From Gymnodinialimonas ceratoperidinii (lineage in GTDB: Bacteria; Pseudomonadota; Alphaproteobacteria; Rhodobacterales; Rhodobacteraceae): a stretch of DNA of 64,000 nt. The notes below the pieces were generated by a model. The model ran no database searches and was not told where the DNA came from. It worked only from the letters and a program-made list of their open reading frames with translations. The position numbers and the translations under genes were made by a program. The DNA is taken from assembly GCF_019297855.1 (NCBI RefSeq), contig NZ_CP079194.1, positions 1,351,501 to 1,415,500 on the forward strand, read 5' to 3'. Below are positions 16,782 through 25,614 of this stretch, piece by piece; positions within the stretch are counted from its first letter, which is position 1, and each line of letters begins with the position of its first letter.

Positions 16782-18020
16782 TCAGGCCGCTTTCTCGAGC
16801 TCAAAGGCGTCGTGCAACGCCTGCACGGCAAGTTCCATGTACTTGCGGTCGATCAGCACCGAGACCTTGATCTCGGAGGTGGTGATCACCTTGATGTTCA
16901 CGCCCTCGTCGCGGAGCGTCTGGAACATCTTCGCCGCCACGCCCGCGTGGGACCGCATGCCGATGCCGACGATGGAGACCTTCGCCACATCGGTGTCGGC
17001 GATCAGGGAGGCGAAGTTGATGTCGCCCGCGTCCTTGGCGTCCGCCATGGCCTTTTCCGCGCGCGCGACCTCGCCCACGGGGCAGGAGAAGGTCATGTCG
17101 GTGATGCCGCCGTCCGAGATGTTCTGGACGATCATGTCGACGTTGACGCCCGCTTGCGACAGCGGGCCGAAGATCGCGGCGGCGATGCCGGGGCGGTCCT
17201 CGACGCTTTGCAGCGTCATCTTCGCTTCATCGCGGGAATAGGCGACACCGGCTACAACGTTGGATTCCATGATTTCTTCCTCCGGGCAGACGAGGGTGCC
17301 GGCGTCGTCGGACGGCTCCTCAAACGATGACAGGACGCGCAGGCGTACATTGTAGCGCATGGCCAGTTCGACCGAGCGGGTTTGCAGGACCTTGGCCCCG
17401 AGAGAGGCCAGCTCCAGCATCTCCTCGAACGCGATGCGGTCGAGCTTGCGGGCCTTGGTGGTGATGCGCGGATCGGTTGTGTAGACGCCGTCGACGTCAG
17501 TGTAGATGTCGCACCGCTCGGCGCCGAAGGCGGCGGCGAAGGCCACGGCGGTGGTGTCCGAGCCACCGCGTCCGAGCGTAGTGATCCGACCCTCGGGCGA
17601 GATTCCCTGGAAGCCTGCGACCACGGCGACGCGCATGCCCTCGTCGAACTTGGTGTTCAAATTGGTGGTCGGGATCTCTTCGATCCGGGCAGAGGCATGA
17701 GCGTCGGTTGTCAGAAGCGGCACCTGCCAGCCTTGCCAGGAGCGCGCGGGCACGTCCATTTCCTGCAGGGTCAGCGCCATCAGGCCCGCGGTCACGTTTT
17801 CACCCGAGGAGACGACGGCGTCGTATTCGCGCGCGTCGTAGAATTGCCCCGTTTCCTCGACATAGCCCACCAGCTTGTTGGTCTCGCCGGACATGGCCGA
17901 GACGATGACGATCACGTCATAGCCGTTGGCAACTTCGCGCCCCACGCGCTTGGCGGCGCGGCGGATGCGATCGAGGGTGGCGACGGAGGTGCCGCCGAAT
18001 TTCATAACCAGAAGGGGCAT
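16782..18020 (-). CDS. lysC: Aspartate kinase
   Basis: Phosphorylates aspartate, first step of the lysine, threonine and methionine pathway. 412 residues, the length of the class with a catalytic domain plus tandem ACT domains. Seen: MPLLVMKFGGTSVATLDRIR, SSGENVTAGLMALTLQEMDV, RGGSDTTAVAFAAAFGAERC, YTDVDGVYTTDPRI, then the two regulatory ACT domains from about 265 (SRDEAKMTLQSVEDRPGIAA and VAKVSIVGIGMRSHAGVAAK). Feedback by lysine/threonine is usual in this class. No neighbouring pathway genes; thrC lies far away at 57171. Confidence 0.96.
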   Translation of the reverse strand: MPLLVMKFGGTSVATLDRIRRAAKRVGREVANGYDVIVIVSAMSGETNKLVGYVEETGQFYDAREYDAVVSSGENVTAGLMALTLQEMDVPARSWQGWQVPLLTTDAHASARIEEIPTTNLNTKFDEGMRVAVVAGFQGISPEGRITTLGRGGSDTTAVAFAAAFGAERCDIYTDVDGVYTTDPRITTKARKLDRIAFEEMLELASLGAKVLQTRSVELAMRYNVRLRVLSSFEEPSDDAGTLVCPEEEIMESNVVAGVAYSRDEAKMTLQSVEDRPGIAAAIFGPLSQAGVNVDMIVQNISDGGITDMTFSCPVGEVARAEKAMADAKDAGDINFASLIADTDVAKVSIVGIGMRSHAGVAAKMFQTLRDEGVNIKVITTSEIKVSVLIDRKYMELAVQALHDAFELEKAA

Positions 18021-18173
18021 ATCAGGTCCCGTTGTTCAATCGCGGACGGGCTTACCCCCGCGACAGGCTGGGGGCAAGTGGTGCCGGGAGACCGGGGGCG
18101 CGGCCTTCGGGCGCGGGAGCCGGAAGGGGTTCTCACGCTGCGGTGCCTAAGGAGGCGGCCGGGTGCGGAAAAA

Positions 18174-18239
18174 GGGGGCTCTGCCCCCGACCGCGCGGGG
18201 CGCGCGGCCTCCCCCGGAATTGTATTTGCCAAGATGAAG
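18174..18239 (+). repeat. Interspersed intergenic repeat, copy A
   Basis: Begins with the hairpin GGGGGCTCTGCCCCC and ends GTATTTGCCAAGATGAAG, with a C-rich stretch CCTCCCCCGGAATT between. It lies in the 232-base gap between alkD and lysC, both on the minus strand. The same two modules in the same order occur in copy B (34040-34087) and in the reverse orientation in copy C, so the pair is a unit that has spread between intergenic spaces. Confidence 0.75.
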
Positions 18240-18252
18240 GGAGCGTTGCGGG

Positions 18253-18948
18253 TCAGGGCAGGTGGCGGGCGGCTTCCTTGAAGGCGAAGGGTTTGAGGCG
18301 GTCTCCGTGGGTGTCGAGCCAGGCGCGGGTGGTGTCGGGCGCGTGTTTCGAGAGATCGCGCAGCCACCAGGCGATGGCCTTCTGGATGAACCATGCGTGG
18401 TCATCGGCAAGGCGCGCGGCCCAGTCGAGGACGCGGGCGCGGGCGGCCTGTTCGACGGCGGAGGGGTGGCGGGATTTGACGAAGGGCAGGGTGAAGGTGA
18501 AGGCGGCGCGGCGAGTCCAGAGGTGCTCGGCGTTGGTCCAGCCTTCGAGCGTGTCGAGGCGCGTGGGATGCTGGACGAGGCGTTTCTGCCCGCCTTGCGC
18601 GACAGCATCGGCGATGGCCCAGGAATCGAACTGGGGCACGGTCTGGTTGATCCATTCCCAAGCGAGATGATCGTCGGGGCGCATGCGGGCCTGGATGAAG
18701 AGCTTTCCGGCCGCGATGCGGGCCTCGAAGATGTCACTCTCCCAGAGACCTTGCGCGAGCGCGGTGAGGTGGGCGTGATCGGGAGAGGCCTTGCGCCACT
18801 CGGTCGCCAGCGCGCCGGTGATCTCGTTGGAGAGGCCGAGGTAGGAGCGGGCGGCCTTGTGGTAGGCGGCCATGGCGGCGGCTTTTTCCGGGTCGGCGTG
18901 GGCTTGGAGGGCGGCGAGGGCCTCTTCAGGGGTGATCGGCGTGCTCAT
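18253..18948 (-). CDS. DNA alkylation repair protein (AlkD-like, HEAT-like repeats)
   Basis: 231 residues, all alpha-helical. The start MSTPITPEEALAALQAHADP is chosen for its ATGA overlap with the upstream GNAT gene, though an ORF start further upstream exists in frame. Family features: KAARSYLGLSNEITGALATE, WINQTVPQFDSWAIADAVAQ, TRRAAFTFTLPFV and SKHAPDTTRAWLDTHGDRL. AlkD-type DNA glycosylases excise alkylated bases without flipping them (known). It is the last gene of a glmU-glmS-GNAT-alkD run. The specific lesion is not predictable. Confidence 0.88.
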   Translation of the reverse strand: MSTPITPEEALAALQAHADPEKAAAMAAYHKAARSYLGLSNEITGALATEWRKASPDHAHLTALAQGLWESDIFEARIAAGKLFIQARMRPDDHLAWEWINQTVPQFDSWAIADAVAQGGQKRLVQHPTRLDTLEGWTNAEHLWTRRAAFTFTLPFVKSRHPSAVEQAARARVLDWAARLADDHAWFIQKAIAWWLRDLSKHAPDTTRAWLDTHGDRLKPFAFKEAARHLP

Positions 18949-19538
18949 CGGGGCCTCGCGATCAACCAGTCGAGGTGGGTGCGGGTCACGGGCCAATCGG
19001 CGGCGGTGACGGAGTAGACGGCGGTGTCGCGGATCGTGCCGTCGGGGCTGCGCATGTGGGCGCGCAGGATGCCGTCAAGCTGCGCGCCGAGGCGTTCGAT
19101 CGCGCGGCGGCTTTGCTGGTTCAGGCGGTGGGTGCGGAACTCGACGGCGAGGCAGCCCCAGACCTCGAAGGCATGGGTGAGCAAAAGGCGCTTGGCCTCG
19201 GTGTTGAGGGGGCCGCGTTGGGCCGCGGGGGTGATCCAGGTGGAGCCGATCTCGACCCTCGGGGTGTCGTGGTCGATGTTCATATAGGTGGTCATGCCGA
19301 CGGGCGTGCCTTGGGCGTCGAGCTGTGTGAAGGGGATTATCCGGCCCGCGTCCCGGAGCGCGAGGCGGCGCTCCATCTCGGCGCCCATGTCGGCGGCAGA
19401 GGGCACGGCGGTGTACCAGAGCTCATGCAGCCGCCCCGCCTCGCTCGCCTCGGCCAGCGCGTCGCAATGCGCGGGATCGAGCGGCACGAGGCTGACGTGC
19501 TGCCCGGTGAGCGTCAGATCGGCGGGGCCTAGCGTCAT
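18945..19538 (-). CDS. GNAT-family N-acetyltransferase (RimJ/RimL type)
   Basis: 197 residues. Seen: VSLVPLDPAHCDALAEASEA near the N-terminus, GRIIPFTQLDAQGTPVGM, the PRVEIGSTWITPAAQRGPLN block that fits motif A of RimJ-like enzymes, and NQQSRRAIERLGAQLDGILR. RimJ-like members acetylate protein N-termini or small amines. It overlaps glmS by four bases upstream and alkD by four bases downstream, so it is translated with both. A role in amino-sugar metabolism is possible but only from position. Confidence 0.85.
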   Translation of the reverse strand: MTLGPADLTLTGQHVSLVPLDPAHCDALAEASEAGRLHELWYTAVPSAADMGAEMERRLALRDAGRIIPFTQLDAQGTPVGMTTYMNIDHDTPRVEIGSTWITPAAQRGPLNTEAKRLLLTHAFEVWGCLAVEFRTHRLNQQSRRAIERLGAQLDGILRAHMRSPDGTIRDTAVYSVTAADWPVTRTHLDWLIARPR

Positions 19539-21343
19539 TCCACCGTGACCGACTTGGCGAGGTTGCGCGGCTGGTCCACGTCGGTGCCCTTGTGCAGTGC
19601 CGTGTGGTAGGCGATCAGCTGCGCCGCCACGGCGTAGAGCATCGGCGCGAGGATCGGGTCGACCTTGGGCATCACAAGGGTCGACCAGGTGCCCTCTCCG
19701 GCCTGCGCGGCGCCCTCGGCGTCGGTCACCAGCCAGACCTTGCCGTCGCGTGCCATGACTTCCTGCATGTTGGAAATCGTCTTCTCGAACAGCGCGTCCT
19801 TGGGGGCGAAAACGATCACCGGGACCGATTTGTCGATCAACGCGATGGGGCCGTGCTTCAACTCACCACTGGCATAGCCTTCGGCGTGGATGTAGCTGAT
19901 TTCCTTCAGTTTCAGCGCGCCTTCCAGCGCCAGCGGGAACATCGCGCCGCGGCCGAGGAAAAGGACCGAGGCGGCCTCTGACAATTCGGCGGTCTGGGCC
20001 GCGATCTTGCTTTCCAGCGCCAGCGCTTGGTTGATCAGGCCGGGCATGCCGCGGAGGGTCTCGTGCAGCTCGGCAGCGCGCGCCTCGTCGATGTGGCCGC
20101 GCTGGCGGCCGGCGAGGATGGCGAGGTTCGCCAGCGCGCCGAGCTGGTTCATGAAGGCCTTGGTGGAGGCGACGCCGACCTCGACGCCCGCCAGGATCGG
20201 CAGTGCCAAATCGGATTCGCGCGCGATGGAGGAGCCTGCGACATTCACCACCGAGACCACGCGGGCGACCCTGTCCTTCACGTAGCGCAGGGCGGCGAGG
20301 GTGTCGGCGGTCTCGCCCGATTGGCTGACGAAGAGCGCGACGGAGCGGTCGGAGACGGGCGGCTGGCGGTAGCGGAATTCCGAAGCGATATCGACGTCGC
20401 AGGGAATGCCGGCGATCTGCTCGAACCAGTATTTCGCCACCGCGCAGGCGTAATAGGCGGTGCCGCAGGCGACGAAGATCATCCGGTCGGTGCAGGTGAA
20501 ATCAAGCTGCTCCGAAAGCCGCGCCGTCTCGCTCTCTGCGTAGTGGCCGAGGCAGTCGGAGAGCACCACGGGCTGCTCGAAGATCTCCTTCGCCATGAAG
20601 TGCCGGTGGCCGCCCTTGTCGAGCTGCATCGACTGGGCGGGGACGGTCTGCATCTCGCGATCGGCGAGCTGGCCCGCGGCGTCGCGGATCTCCACCCCGG
20701 CGCGGGTGACGAAGGCGTGGTCGCCCTCTTCCAGATAGGTGATGCGATTGGTCATCGGCCCGAGCGCGATGGCGTCGGAGCCCACGAACATCTCGCCCTC
20801 GCCGTGCCCAATGGCCAGCGGAGAGCCCATGCGCGCGGCGACGATCAGGTCCTCCTCGCCCTCGAATAGGAAGGCCAGCGCATAGGCGCCGTCGAGGTGG
20901 CGCAGGGTCTCCACCGCCGCGTCGCGGGGGGACATGCCCTGATCGAGGAAATCCTCGCAGAGTTGGGCGACGGTTTCGGTGTCGGTCTCGCTGACGAATT
21001 CACGATGCGGGAGCTTGTCGCGCAGTTCCTTGAAATTCTCGATGATGCCGTTGTGCACCACCGCCACGCGGCCCGCCTGATGGGGATGGGCATTGGCGAC
21101 CGAGGGGCCGCCATGGGTCGCCCAACGGGTATGGCCGATGCCGGATTTTCCCGACAGCGGATCATGGACCAGCGCGTCGGAGAGGTTCACCAGCTTGCCG
21201 ACAGCGCGGCGCCGGTCCAGCACGCCGTCACGCACGGTGGCGATCCCGGCGCTGTCATAGCCGCGATATTCCAGACGCTTGAGCGCCTCGACCAGGATCG
21301 GGGCAACCTCGTGGTTGCCCAGGACGCCGACGATACCACACAT
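19535..21343 (-). CDS. glmS: Glutamine-fructose-6-phosphate aminotransferase (isomerizing)
   Basis: Makes glucosamine-6-phosphate from fructose-6-phosphate and glutamine, committing carbon to UDP-GlcNAc. 602 residues, normal length. The N-terminus MCGIVGVLGNHEVAPILVEA has the catalytic Cys1 after Met removal; the glutaminase part holds GHTRWATHGGPSVANAHPH and the synthase part has two SIS domains (YACAVAKYWFEQIAGIPCDV, FVSQSGETADTLAALRYVKD) and a C-terminal LAKSVTVE. It starts three bases after the glmU stop, so the two are one operon; no glmS ribozyme is seen or expected in this group. Confidence 0.97.
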   Translation of the reverse strand: MCGIVGVLGNHEVAPILVEALKRLEYRGYDSAGIATVRDGVLDRRRAVGKLVNLSDALVHDPLSGKSGIGHTRWATHGGPSVANAHPHQAGRVAVVHNGIIENFKELRDKLPHREFVSETDTETVAQLCEDFLDQGMSPRDAAVETLRHLDGAYALAFLFEGEEDLIVAARMGSPLAIGHGEGEMFVGSDAIALGPMTNRITYLEEGDHAFVTRAGVEIRDAAGQLADREMQTVPAQSMQLDKGGHRHFMAKEIFEQPVVLSDCLGHYAESETARLSEQLDFTCTDRMIFVACGTAYYACAVAKYWFEQIAGIPCDVDIASEFRYRQPPVSDRSVALFVSQSGETADTLAALRYVKDRVARVVSVVNVAGSSIARESDLALPILAGVEVGVASTKAFMNQLGALANLAILAGRQRGHIDEARAAELHETLRGMPGLINQALALESKIAAQTAELSEAASVLFLGRGAMFPLALEGALKLKEISYIHAEGYASGELKHGPIALIDKSVPVIVFAPKDALFEKTISNMQEVMARDGKVWLVTDAEGAAQAGEGTWSTLVMPKVDPILAPMLYAVAAQLIAYHTALHKGTDVDQPRNLAKSVTVE

Positions 21344-21346
21344 GGG

Positions 21347-22711
21347 TTAATCCTTTGTCTTCGCGGCCTTGATGGCCTTCAGGCGGTCGCGCAGCTTGAC
21401 GGCGAGGCCGGGCTTGGTGACCTGTTTGGCGCGGCTGATGGCCAGCGCGGCCTCGGGCACGTCCTCGGTGATGGTCGATCCGCTGGCGGTCATGGCCCGG
21501 TCGCCGACTTTGACGGGCGCGACAAGCATGGTGTCGGAGCCGATGAAGGCATCCGCCCCGATCTCGGTGCGATGCTTCATCACGCCGTCGTAGTTGCAGG
21601 TGACGGTGCCGGCGCCGACATTGGCGCGCGCGCCCACCGTGGCGTCGCCGATGTAGCTGAGGTGGTTGACCTTCGCGCCCTCGGCAATCTCGGCGGCCTT
21701 CACCTCGACGAAGTTGCCGATCTTCGCGTCGTTGCCGATCTCGGCGCCGGGGCGCAGGCGCGCATAGGGGCCGACCACGGCACCAGAGGAGACGTGACAA
21801 CCCTCGAGGTGCGAGAACGCGCGGATCTGCGCGCCGGATTCGACCGTCACATCGGGGCCGAAGACGACATAAGGCTCGATCACCGCGTCGCGGCCGATAT
21901 GGGTGTCGAGCGCGAAATGCACGGTGTCCGGAGCCTGCATCGTCACCCCCGCCTCGATCAGCTCCGCGCGGCGTTGCGACTGGAACTGCGCCTCGGCGCG
22001 GGCCAGCTCGGCGCGGGAGTTGATGCCGATTGTCTCGGCCTCATCGCAGGCGATGGCGGTGGCCGAAAGCCCTTCGGCAATGCCGAGTTCCGGGATGTCG
22101 GTCAGGTAATATTCCCCCGCCGCATTGTCGTTGGTGACCTTGGACAGCAGCCCCATCAGCGTCGCGGCATCGGCGCAGAGCACGCCGGAGTTGCAGAAGG
22201 TGATCGCCCGTTCCGCCTCGGTGGCGTCCTTGTATTCGACGATCCGCTGCAGCTTGTCGTCCTGCATCACCAGCCGCCCGTAGCGGCCCGGATCGGCGGG
22301 GTGGAAGCCCAACATCACCACGTCATGGGCGCTGCGCGCGATGCGCATGGCCTGCAACGTCTCGGGCGTGAAGAAAGGGCTGTCGCCGTAGAGCACCATG
22401 GCGTCGCCGTCGAAATCCGCCAGCGCCTCCGCCGCCTGCAGGACCGCGTGGCCGGTGCCCAGTTGCGGCGATTGCCGGACCGTCACGGCTTCGGGGGCGA
22501 TCTCGGCCAGCGCCTGCTCGACCTGTTCCGCGCCATGACCCGTCACCACGATCAGCCGCGCGGGCTCCAACGCGCCGCCGGCGGCGATCGTATGGGCCAC
22601 GATGGGCGCGTTCCCCAGGGGATGCAGCGGCTTGGGCAGATCGGAATTCATCCGTGTCCCGGCGCCAGCCGCAAGGACGATGAGGGCTAGGGGGCGGTGT
22701 GTGGCCTGCAT
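21347..22711 (-). CDS. glmU: Bifunctional UDP-N-acetylglucosamine pyrophosphorylase/glucosamine-1-phosphate acetyltransferase
   Basis: Makes UDP-GlcNAc for peptidoglycan and lipopolysaccharide. 454 residues: a GT-A-like uridyltransferase (LAAGAGTRMNSDLPKPLHPL, then TGHGAEQVEQALAEIAPEAV) up to about 225 and a left-handed beta-helix acetyltransferase after about 250 with hexapeptide repeats (IGNDAKIGNFVEVKAAEIAE, SYIGDATVGARANVGAGTVT). Divergent from gph across a 122-base gap containing an inverted repeat (22759-22773). Confidence 0.96.
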   Translation of the reverse strand: MQATHRPLALIVLAAGAGTRMNSDLPKPLHPLGNAPIVAHTIAAGGALEPARLIVVTGHGAEQVEQALAEIAPEAVTVRQSPQLGTGHAVLQAAEALADFDGDAMVLYGDSPFFTPETLQAMRIARSAHDVVMLGFHPADPGRYGRLVMQDDKLQRIVEYKDATEAERAITFCNSGVLCADAATLMGLLSKVTNDNAAGEYYLTDIPELGIAEGLSATAIACDEAETIGINSRAELARAEAQFQSQRRAELIEAGVTMQAPDTVHFALDTHIGRDAVIEPYVVFGPDVTVESGAQIRAFSHLEGCHVSSGAVVGPYARLRPGAEIGNDAKIGNFVEVKAAEIAEGAKVNHLSYIGDATVGARANVGAGTVTCNYDGVMKHRTEIGADAFIGSDTMLVAPVKVGDRAMTASGSTITEDVPEAALAISRAKQVTKPGLAVKLRDRLKAIKAAKTKD

Positions 22712-22758
22712 GAAACGTCTTTCCTTCGCGTTTGCAGCCTATTAACCCTGCAACGATG

Positions 22759-22773
22759 CGGGGCATAGCCCCG
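22759..22773. other. Inverted repeat in the glmU-gph divergent gap
   Basis: CGGGGC ATA GCCCCG, a perfect six-base stem with a three-base loop, between the divergent starts of glmU (22711) and gph (22834). It is flanked by CGATGCG on one side and a second CGATGCG that overlaps its end. It could be an operator, a leader hairpin for either gene or chance; GC content makes chance plausible. Confidence 0.35.
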
Positions 22774-22833
22774 ATGCGTTCAATTTGGCCGACAAGCTGT
22801 AATAGGCATGGGCGGAAAAGTGCCGAGGAAGCA

Positions 22834-23502
22834 ATGATGCGAACAGTGGTTTTCGATCTCGACGGCACGCTGGCGGACACGGCGGGCGACCTGATCGCCT
22901 CGGCCAACGCGGCGCTGGCCGAGATGGGGCACCCGCCGCAACTGGTCATGGGCTCGGACGATGCCACCGCCTTCGCAGGCGGCCGCGCGATGCTGCGGCT
23001 GGCGGCCGAACGCATGGGTCACGCCGATGGCGAGGCGCTGGCCGACGCGGGCTATCAGGCGCTGCTCGATGCCTATGGCCGCGACATCAACGTGCATACG
23101 ACGCTCTATGACGGGGCCGTGGCGGCGGTGGACCGGCTCCGCGCGCGCGGTGATCTGGTGGGCATTTGCACCAACAAACCCGAGGGTCTCGCGGTTGAGT
23201 TGATCGCGCGACTGGGGCTGACCGAGCATTTTCCCGCGCTGATCGGCGCTGACACGCTTTCCACCCGCAAGCCCTTCGCCGAGCCCCTGTTGGAAACCAT
23301 CACGCGCCTCGGCGGAAGCCGCGACAACGCGGTGCTGGTGGGCGACACCATCACCGACCGCAAGACGGCAGCGGCGGCGGGCATTCCGTGCATTCTGGTG
23401 ACCTTCGGCCCCACGGGGCGCGCCGTCGAAGACCTTAACCCCGAAGGGTTACTGGACCATTACGATGATCTGGAGCGGGTAATCGCGGAGGTTCTGGCCT
23501 GA
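22834..23502 (+). CDS. gph: Phosphoglycolate phosphatase-type HAD hydrolase
   Basis: 222 residues from ATG 22834; a second ATG at 22837 is equally possible, both behind GAGG at 22825-22828. HAD motifs: the nucleophile Asp in VVFDLDGTLADTAGDLIASA, motif II GICTNKPEG with the Asn/Thr region, Lys in FAEPLLETI-adjacent KPFAE, and motif IV GDTITDRKTAAAAGIP. The cap domain after DTAGDLIAS and the order of motifs match Gph, which dephosphorylates 2-phosphoglycolate from oxygenase activity or DNA repair. Other HAD phosphatases of the same subgroup cannot be excluded. Confidence 0.85.
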   Translation: MMRTVVFDLDGTLADTAGDLIASANAALAEMGHPPQLVMGSDDATAFAGGRAMLRLAAERMGHADGEALADAGYQALLDAYGRDINVHTTLYDGAVAAVDRLRARGDLVGICTNKPEGLAVELIARLGLTEHFPALIGADTLSTRKPFAEPLLETITRLGGSRDNAVLVGDTITDRKTAAAAGIPCILVTFGPTGRAVEDLNPEGLLDHYDDLERVIAEVLA

Positions 23503-23559
23503 TCGCCCTCGCGCGTTTGGCCCATTGACGCGGACGGGCGAGCGTCTGATCTTGGCGCC

Positions 23560-24762
23560 ATGAGCAAAACAATCTTTACCGGCAATTTCACGCAGCAAGA
23601 ACCGATCCCCGAGGCCGCGATTGAGGCGGCTGTCGCGGTCATGCGGTCGGGCCGTCTGCACCGCTACAACACCGCTCCCGGCGATGATGGCGAGGTCGCC
23701 AAGCTGGAACAGGATTTCGCGGATCTCGTGGGCGCGAAATACTGTCTCGCCGTGGCGTCAGGCGGCTACGCCATGGGCGCCGCCCTGCGCGCGGTGGGCG
23801 TGGCTCCCGGCGACGAGGTGCTGACCAACGGCTTCACCCTTGCCCCCGTGCCCGGCGCAATCGCTGCCGTGAACGCCGTTCCAGTCTTCGTCGAAGTGAC
23901 CGAGGCGCTGACCATAGACCTCGAAGATTTGTCCGCGAAAATAGACACTTCGCGTGCCAAAGTGCTGCTCCTGAGCCACATGCGGGGTCACCTTTGCGAC
24001 ATGGATCGCTTGATGGAAATCTGTGACTCGGCAGGTGTCATTGTGATCGAGGATTGCGCCCACACGATGGGTGGCGCCTGGAACGGCGTGCCCTCGGGAC
24101 GCCACGGGCTGTTCGGGTGTTATTCGACGCAGACCTACAAGCACATCAACTCGGGCGAGGGGGGGCTGCTTGTCACCGACGATGCCGAGATGATGGCGCG
24201 CGCGACCATGCTCTCGGGCTCCTACATGCTTTTCGAGCGGCACCGCGCCGCGCCGCCGCCCGAGGTCTTTGCCGAGATCAAATACGTTACGCCCAATGTC
24301 TCCGGCCGGATGGACAATCTGCGCGCCGCGATCCTGCGGCCGCAACTGGCCGATCTGCCGGCGCAGGTCGCCAGATGGAACGCGCTTTACCGGACGGTGG
24401 AGGAGGGGCTGCGCAATACGCCCGGCCTGCAAGTCATTGAAAGGCCAGAGAAAGAAAGCATCGTCGGCTCCTCCATCCAAGTGCTTCTGCCCGGCATCTC
24501 CGCGGCCAATATCGAAGCCGTGGTCGCGGGCTGCAAGGCGCGCGGGGTTGAGTTGAAATGGTTCGGCGCACCGGAACCCTCGGCCTTCACCTCTCGCTAT
24601 GACAGTTGGCGCTATGCGCCGGCGCAGAGCCTGCCCGAGACGGATCGCATCCTGACGGGGCTCTTGGACATGCGGCTGCCGCTGACCTTCTCGACCGAGG
24701 ACGCCGCGATCATCGCCGAGATCATCCGCGACGAGGTGCTGTCGATCCGCACCGCCGCCTGA
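23560..24762 (+). CDS. DegT/DnrJ/EryC1/StrS-family PLP aminotransferase
   Basis: 400 residues, fold type I. The PLP lysine is in CYSTQTYKHINSGEGGLLVT (near residue 199). Also seen: VASGGYAMGAALRAVGVAPG, GDEVLTNGFTLAPVPGAIAA, VIEDCAHTMGGAWNGVPSG with the Asp that binds the pyridine nitrogen, and NVSGRMDNLRAAILRPQLAD. Family members aminate keto sugars or similar aldehyde/ketone substrates. There are no sugar biosynthesis neighbours, so the substrate is open. Its start has no strong ribosome-binding site. A hairpin terminator follows at 24782-24809. Confidence 0.85.
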   Translation: MSKTIFTGNFTQQEPIPEAAIEAAVAVMRSGRLHRYNTAPGDDGEVAKLEQDFADLVGAKYCLAVASGGYAMGAALRAVGVAPGDEVLTNGFTLAPVPGAIAAVNAVPVFVEVTEALTIDLEDLSAKIDTSRAKVLLLSHMRGHLCDMDRLMEICDSAGVIVIEDCAHTMGGAWNGVPSGRHGLFGCYSTQTYKHINSGEGGLLVTDDAEMMARATMLSGSYMLFERHRAAPPPEVFAEIKYVTPNVSGRMDNLRAAILRPQLADLPAQVARWNALYRTVEEGLRNTPGLQVIERPEKESIVGSSIQVLLPGISAANIEAVVAGCKARGVELKWFGAPEPSAFTSRYDSWRYAPAQSLPETDRILTGLLDMRLPLTFSTEDAAIIAEIIRDEVLSIRTAA

Positions 24763-24781
24763 AGCATCGAATAGAAACAAA

Positions 24782-24809
24782 AAAGCCCGCGTCTTTCGAT
24801 GCGGGCTTT
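24782..24809. terminator. Bidirectional intrinsic terminator
   Basis: AAAGCCCGC (24782-24790) pairs with GCGGGCTTT (24801-24809) across a ten-base loop, with A-rich sequence on the left and T-rich on the right. It separates the convergent DegT gene (plus) and the outer-membrane protein gene (minus), serving both. Confidence 0.85.
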
Positions 24810-24832
24810 CGATTGTCTGATGTCTTGGCGCC

Positions 24833-25423
24833 TCAGAAGTGTAGCGCGACACCCAGACCTACGGCGTTGGCGTCGATCTGCTCGCCAGAGGAGCCGCCAT
24901 CGATCGTGCCGGCGTCGGGGTTCATATGGGTGGAGGTGTAGTCCATCCGCACCGAGACTTGTTCGTTCAGCAGCATTTCCAGACCGATACCGTAAACGAG
25001 GCCATCGGCGGAGCCTTCCGACGAGACGCCGGTTGCGGCGGAATAGTTCACCATCTGGTAGCCGAGAGAGCCGTAAACCAGCGCGTTTCCAAGGGCATAG
25101 CCGCCCCGGACGCGGGCATTCAGGACGTTGTCGAACTCGAAATCCGGCGTCGTGTTGGTCGTCTGGAAAGCGACAGGACCGCTGTAGCCAACCTCTGCAC
25201 CGACGACGAAGTTGTCGCCGACCGCGTAGTTGTAACCGCCGTAGGCGCCGAAGCTGGTGCCTTCCTGAAGCGGGGTCGGTGCCGTCGAGTTATCGAACTC
25301 GGGCGAGATGATGTTGGTCGCGAAACCTGCATAGAAACCCGTCCACTGGCTGGCATCCTGGGCCATGGCGCCAGTCGCCGATACGGCGGCGGTGAGGGCG
25401 ATTGCAGAAATGGTGAGACGCAT
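24833..25423 (-). CDS. Outer-membrane beta-barrel protein (opacity/porin family)
   Basis: 196 residues. The start is set by MRLTISAIALTAAVSATGAM, a clean signal peptide ending near AQD, with AGGAC a few bases upstream (about 25429-25434). The mature protein has alternating hydrophobic strands (TGFYAGFATNIISPEFDNS, FGAYGGYNYAVGDNFVVGAE, RVRGGYALGNALVYGSLGYQ) and ends in the C-terminal Phe (ALHF) needed for BAM insertion. Fits the OmpA/Opa-like eight-stranded barrels. Function is not predictable beyond structure. Confidence 0.85.
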   Translation of the reverse strand: MRLTISAIALTAAVSATGAMAQDASQWTGFYAGFATNIISPEFDNSTAPTPLQEGTSFGAYGGYNYAVGDNFVVGAEVGYSGPVAFQTTNTTPDFEFDNVLNARVRGGYALGNALVYGSLGYQMVNYSAATGVSSEGSADGLVYGIGLEMLLNEQVSVRMDYTSTHMNPDAGTIDGGSSGEQIDANAVGLGVALHF

Positions 25424-25614
25424 AATGTGTCCTTCTGAGACCATATTGGGTTGGCGGCGCTCGAATCCGCTGTTGAGTAACATATAGCGCGCCGCCCGCC
25501 CCCGGAAAAGGCACGCCACCGTGTGCGGCGCGTTTCAGGCGACCTGTGGCACATTCACGTCACTATGCACGCGACGTGTTGAGACAACGTTAACGGAGAG
25601 CGAAAAATCGGCCC

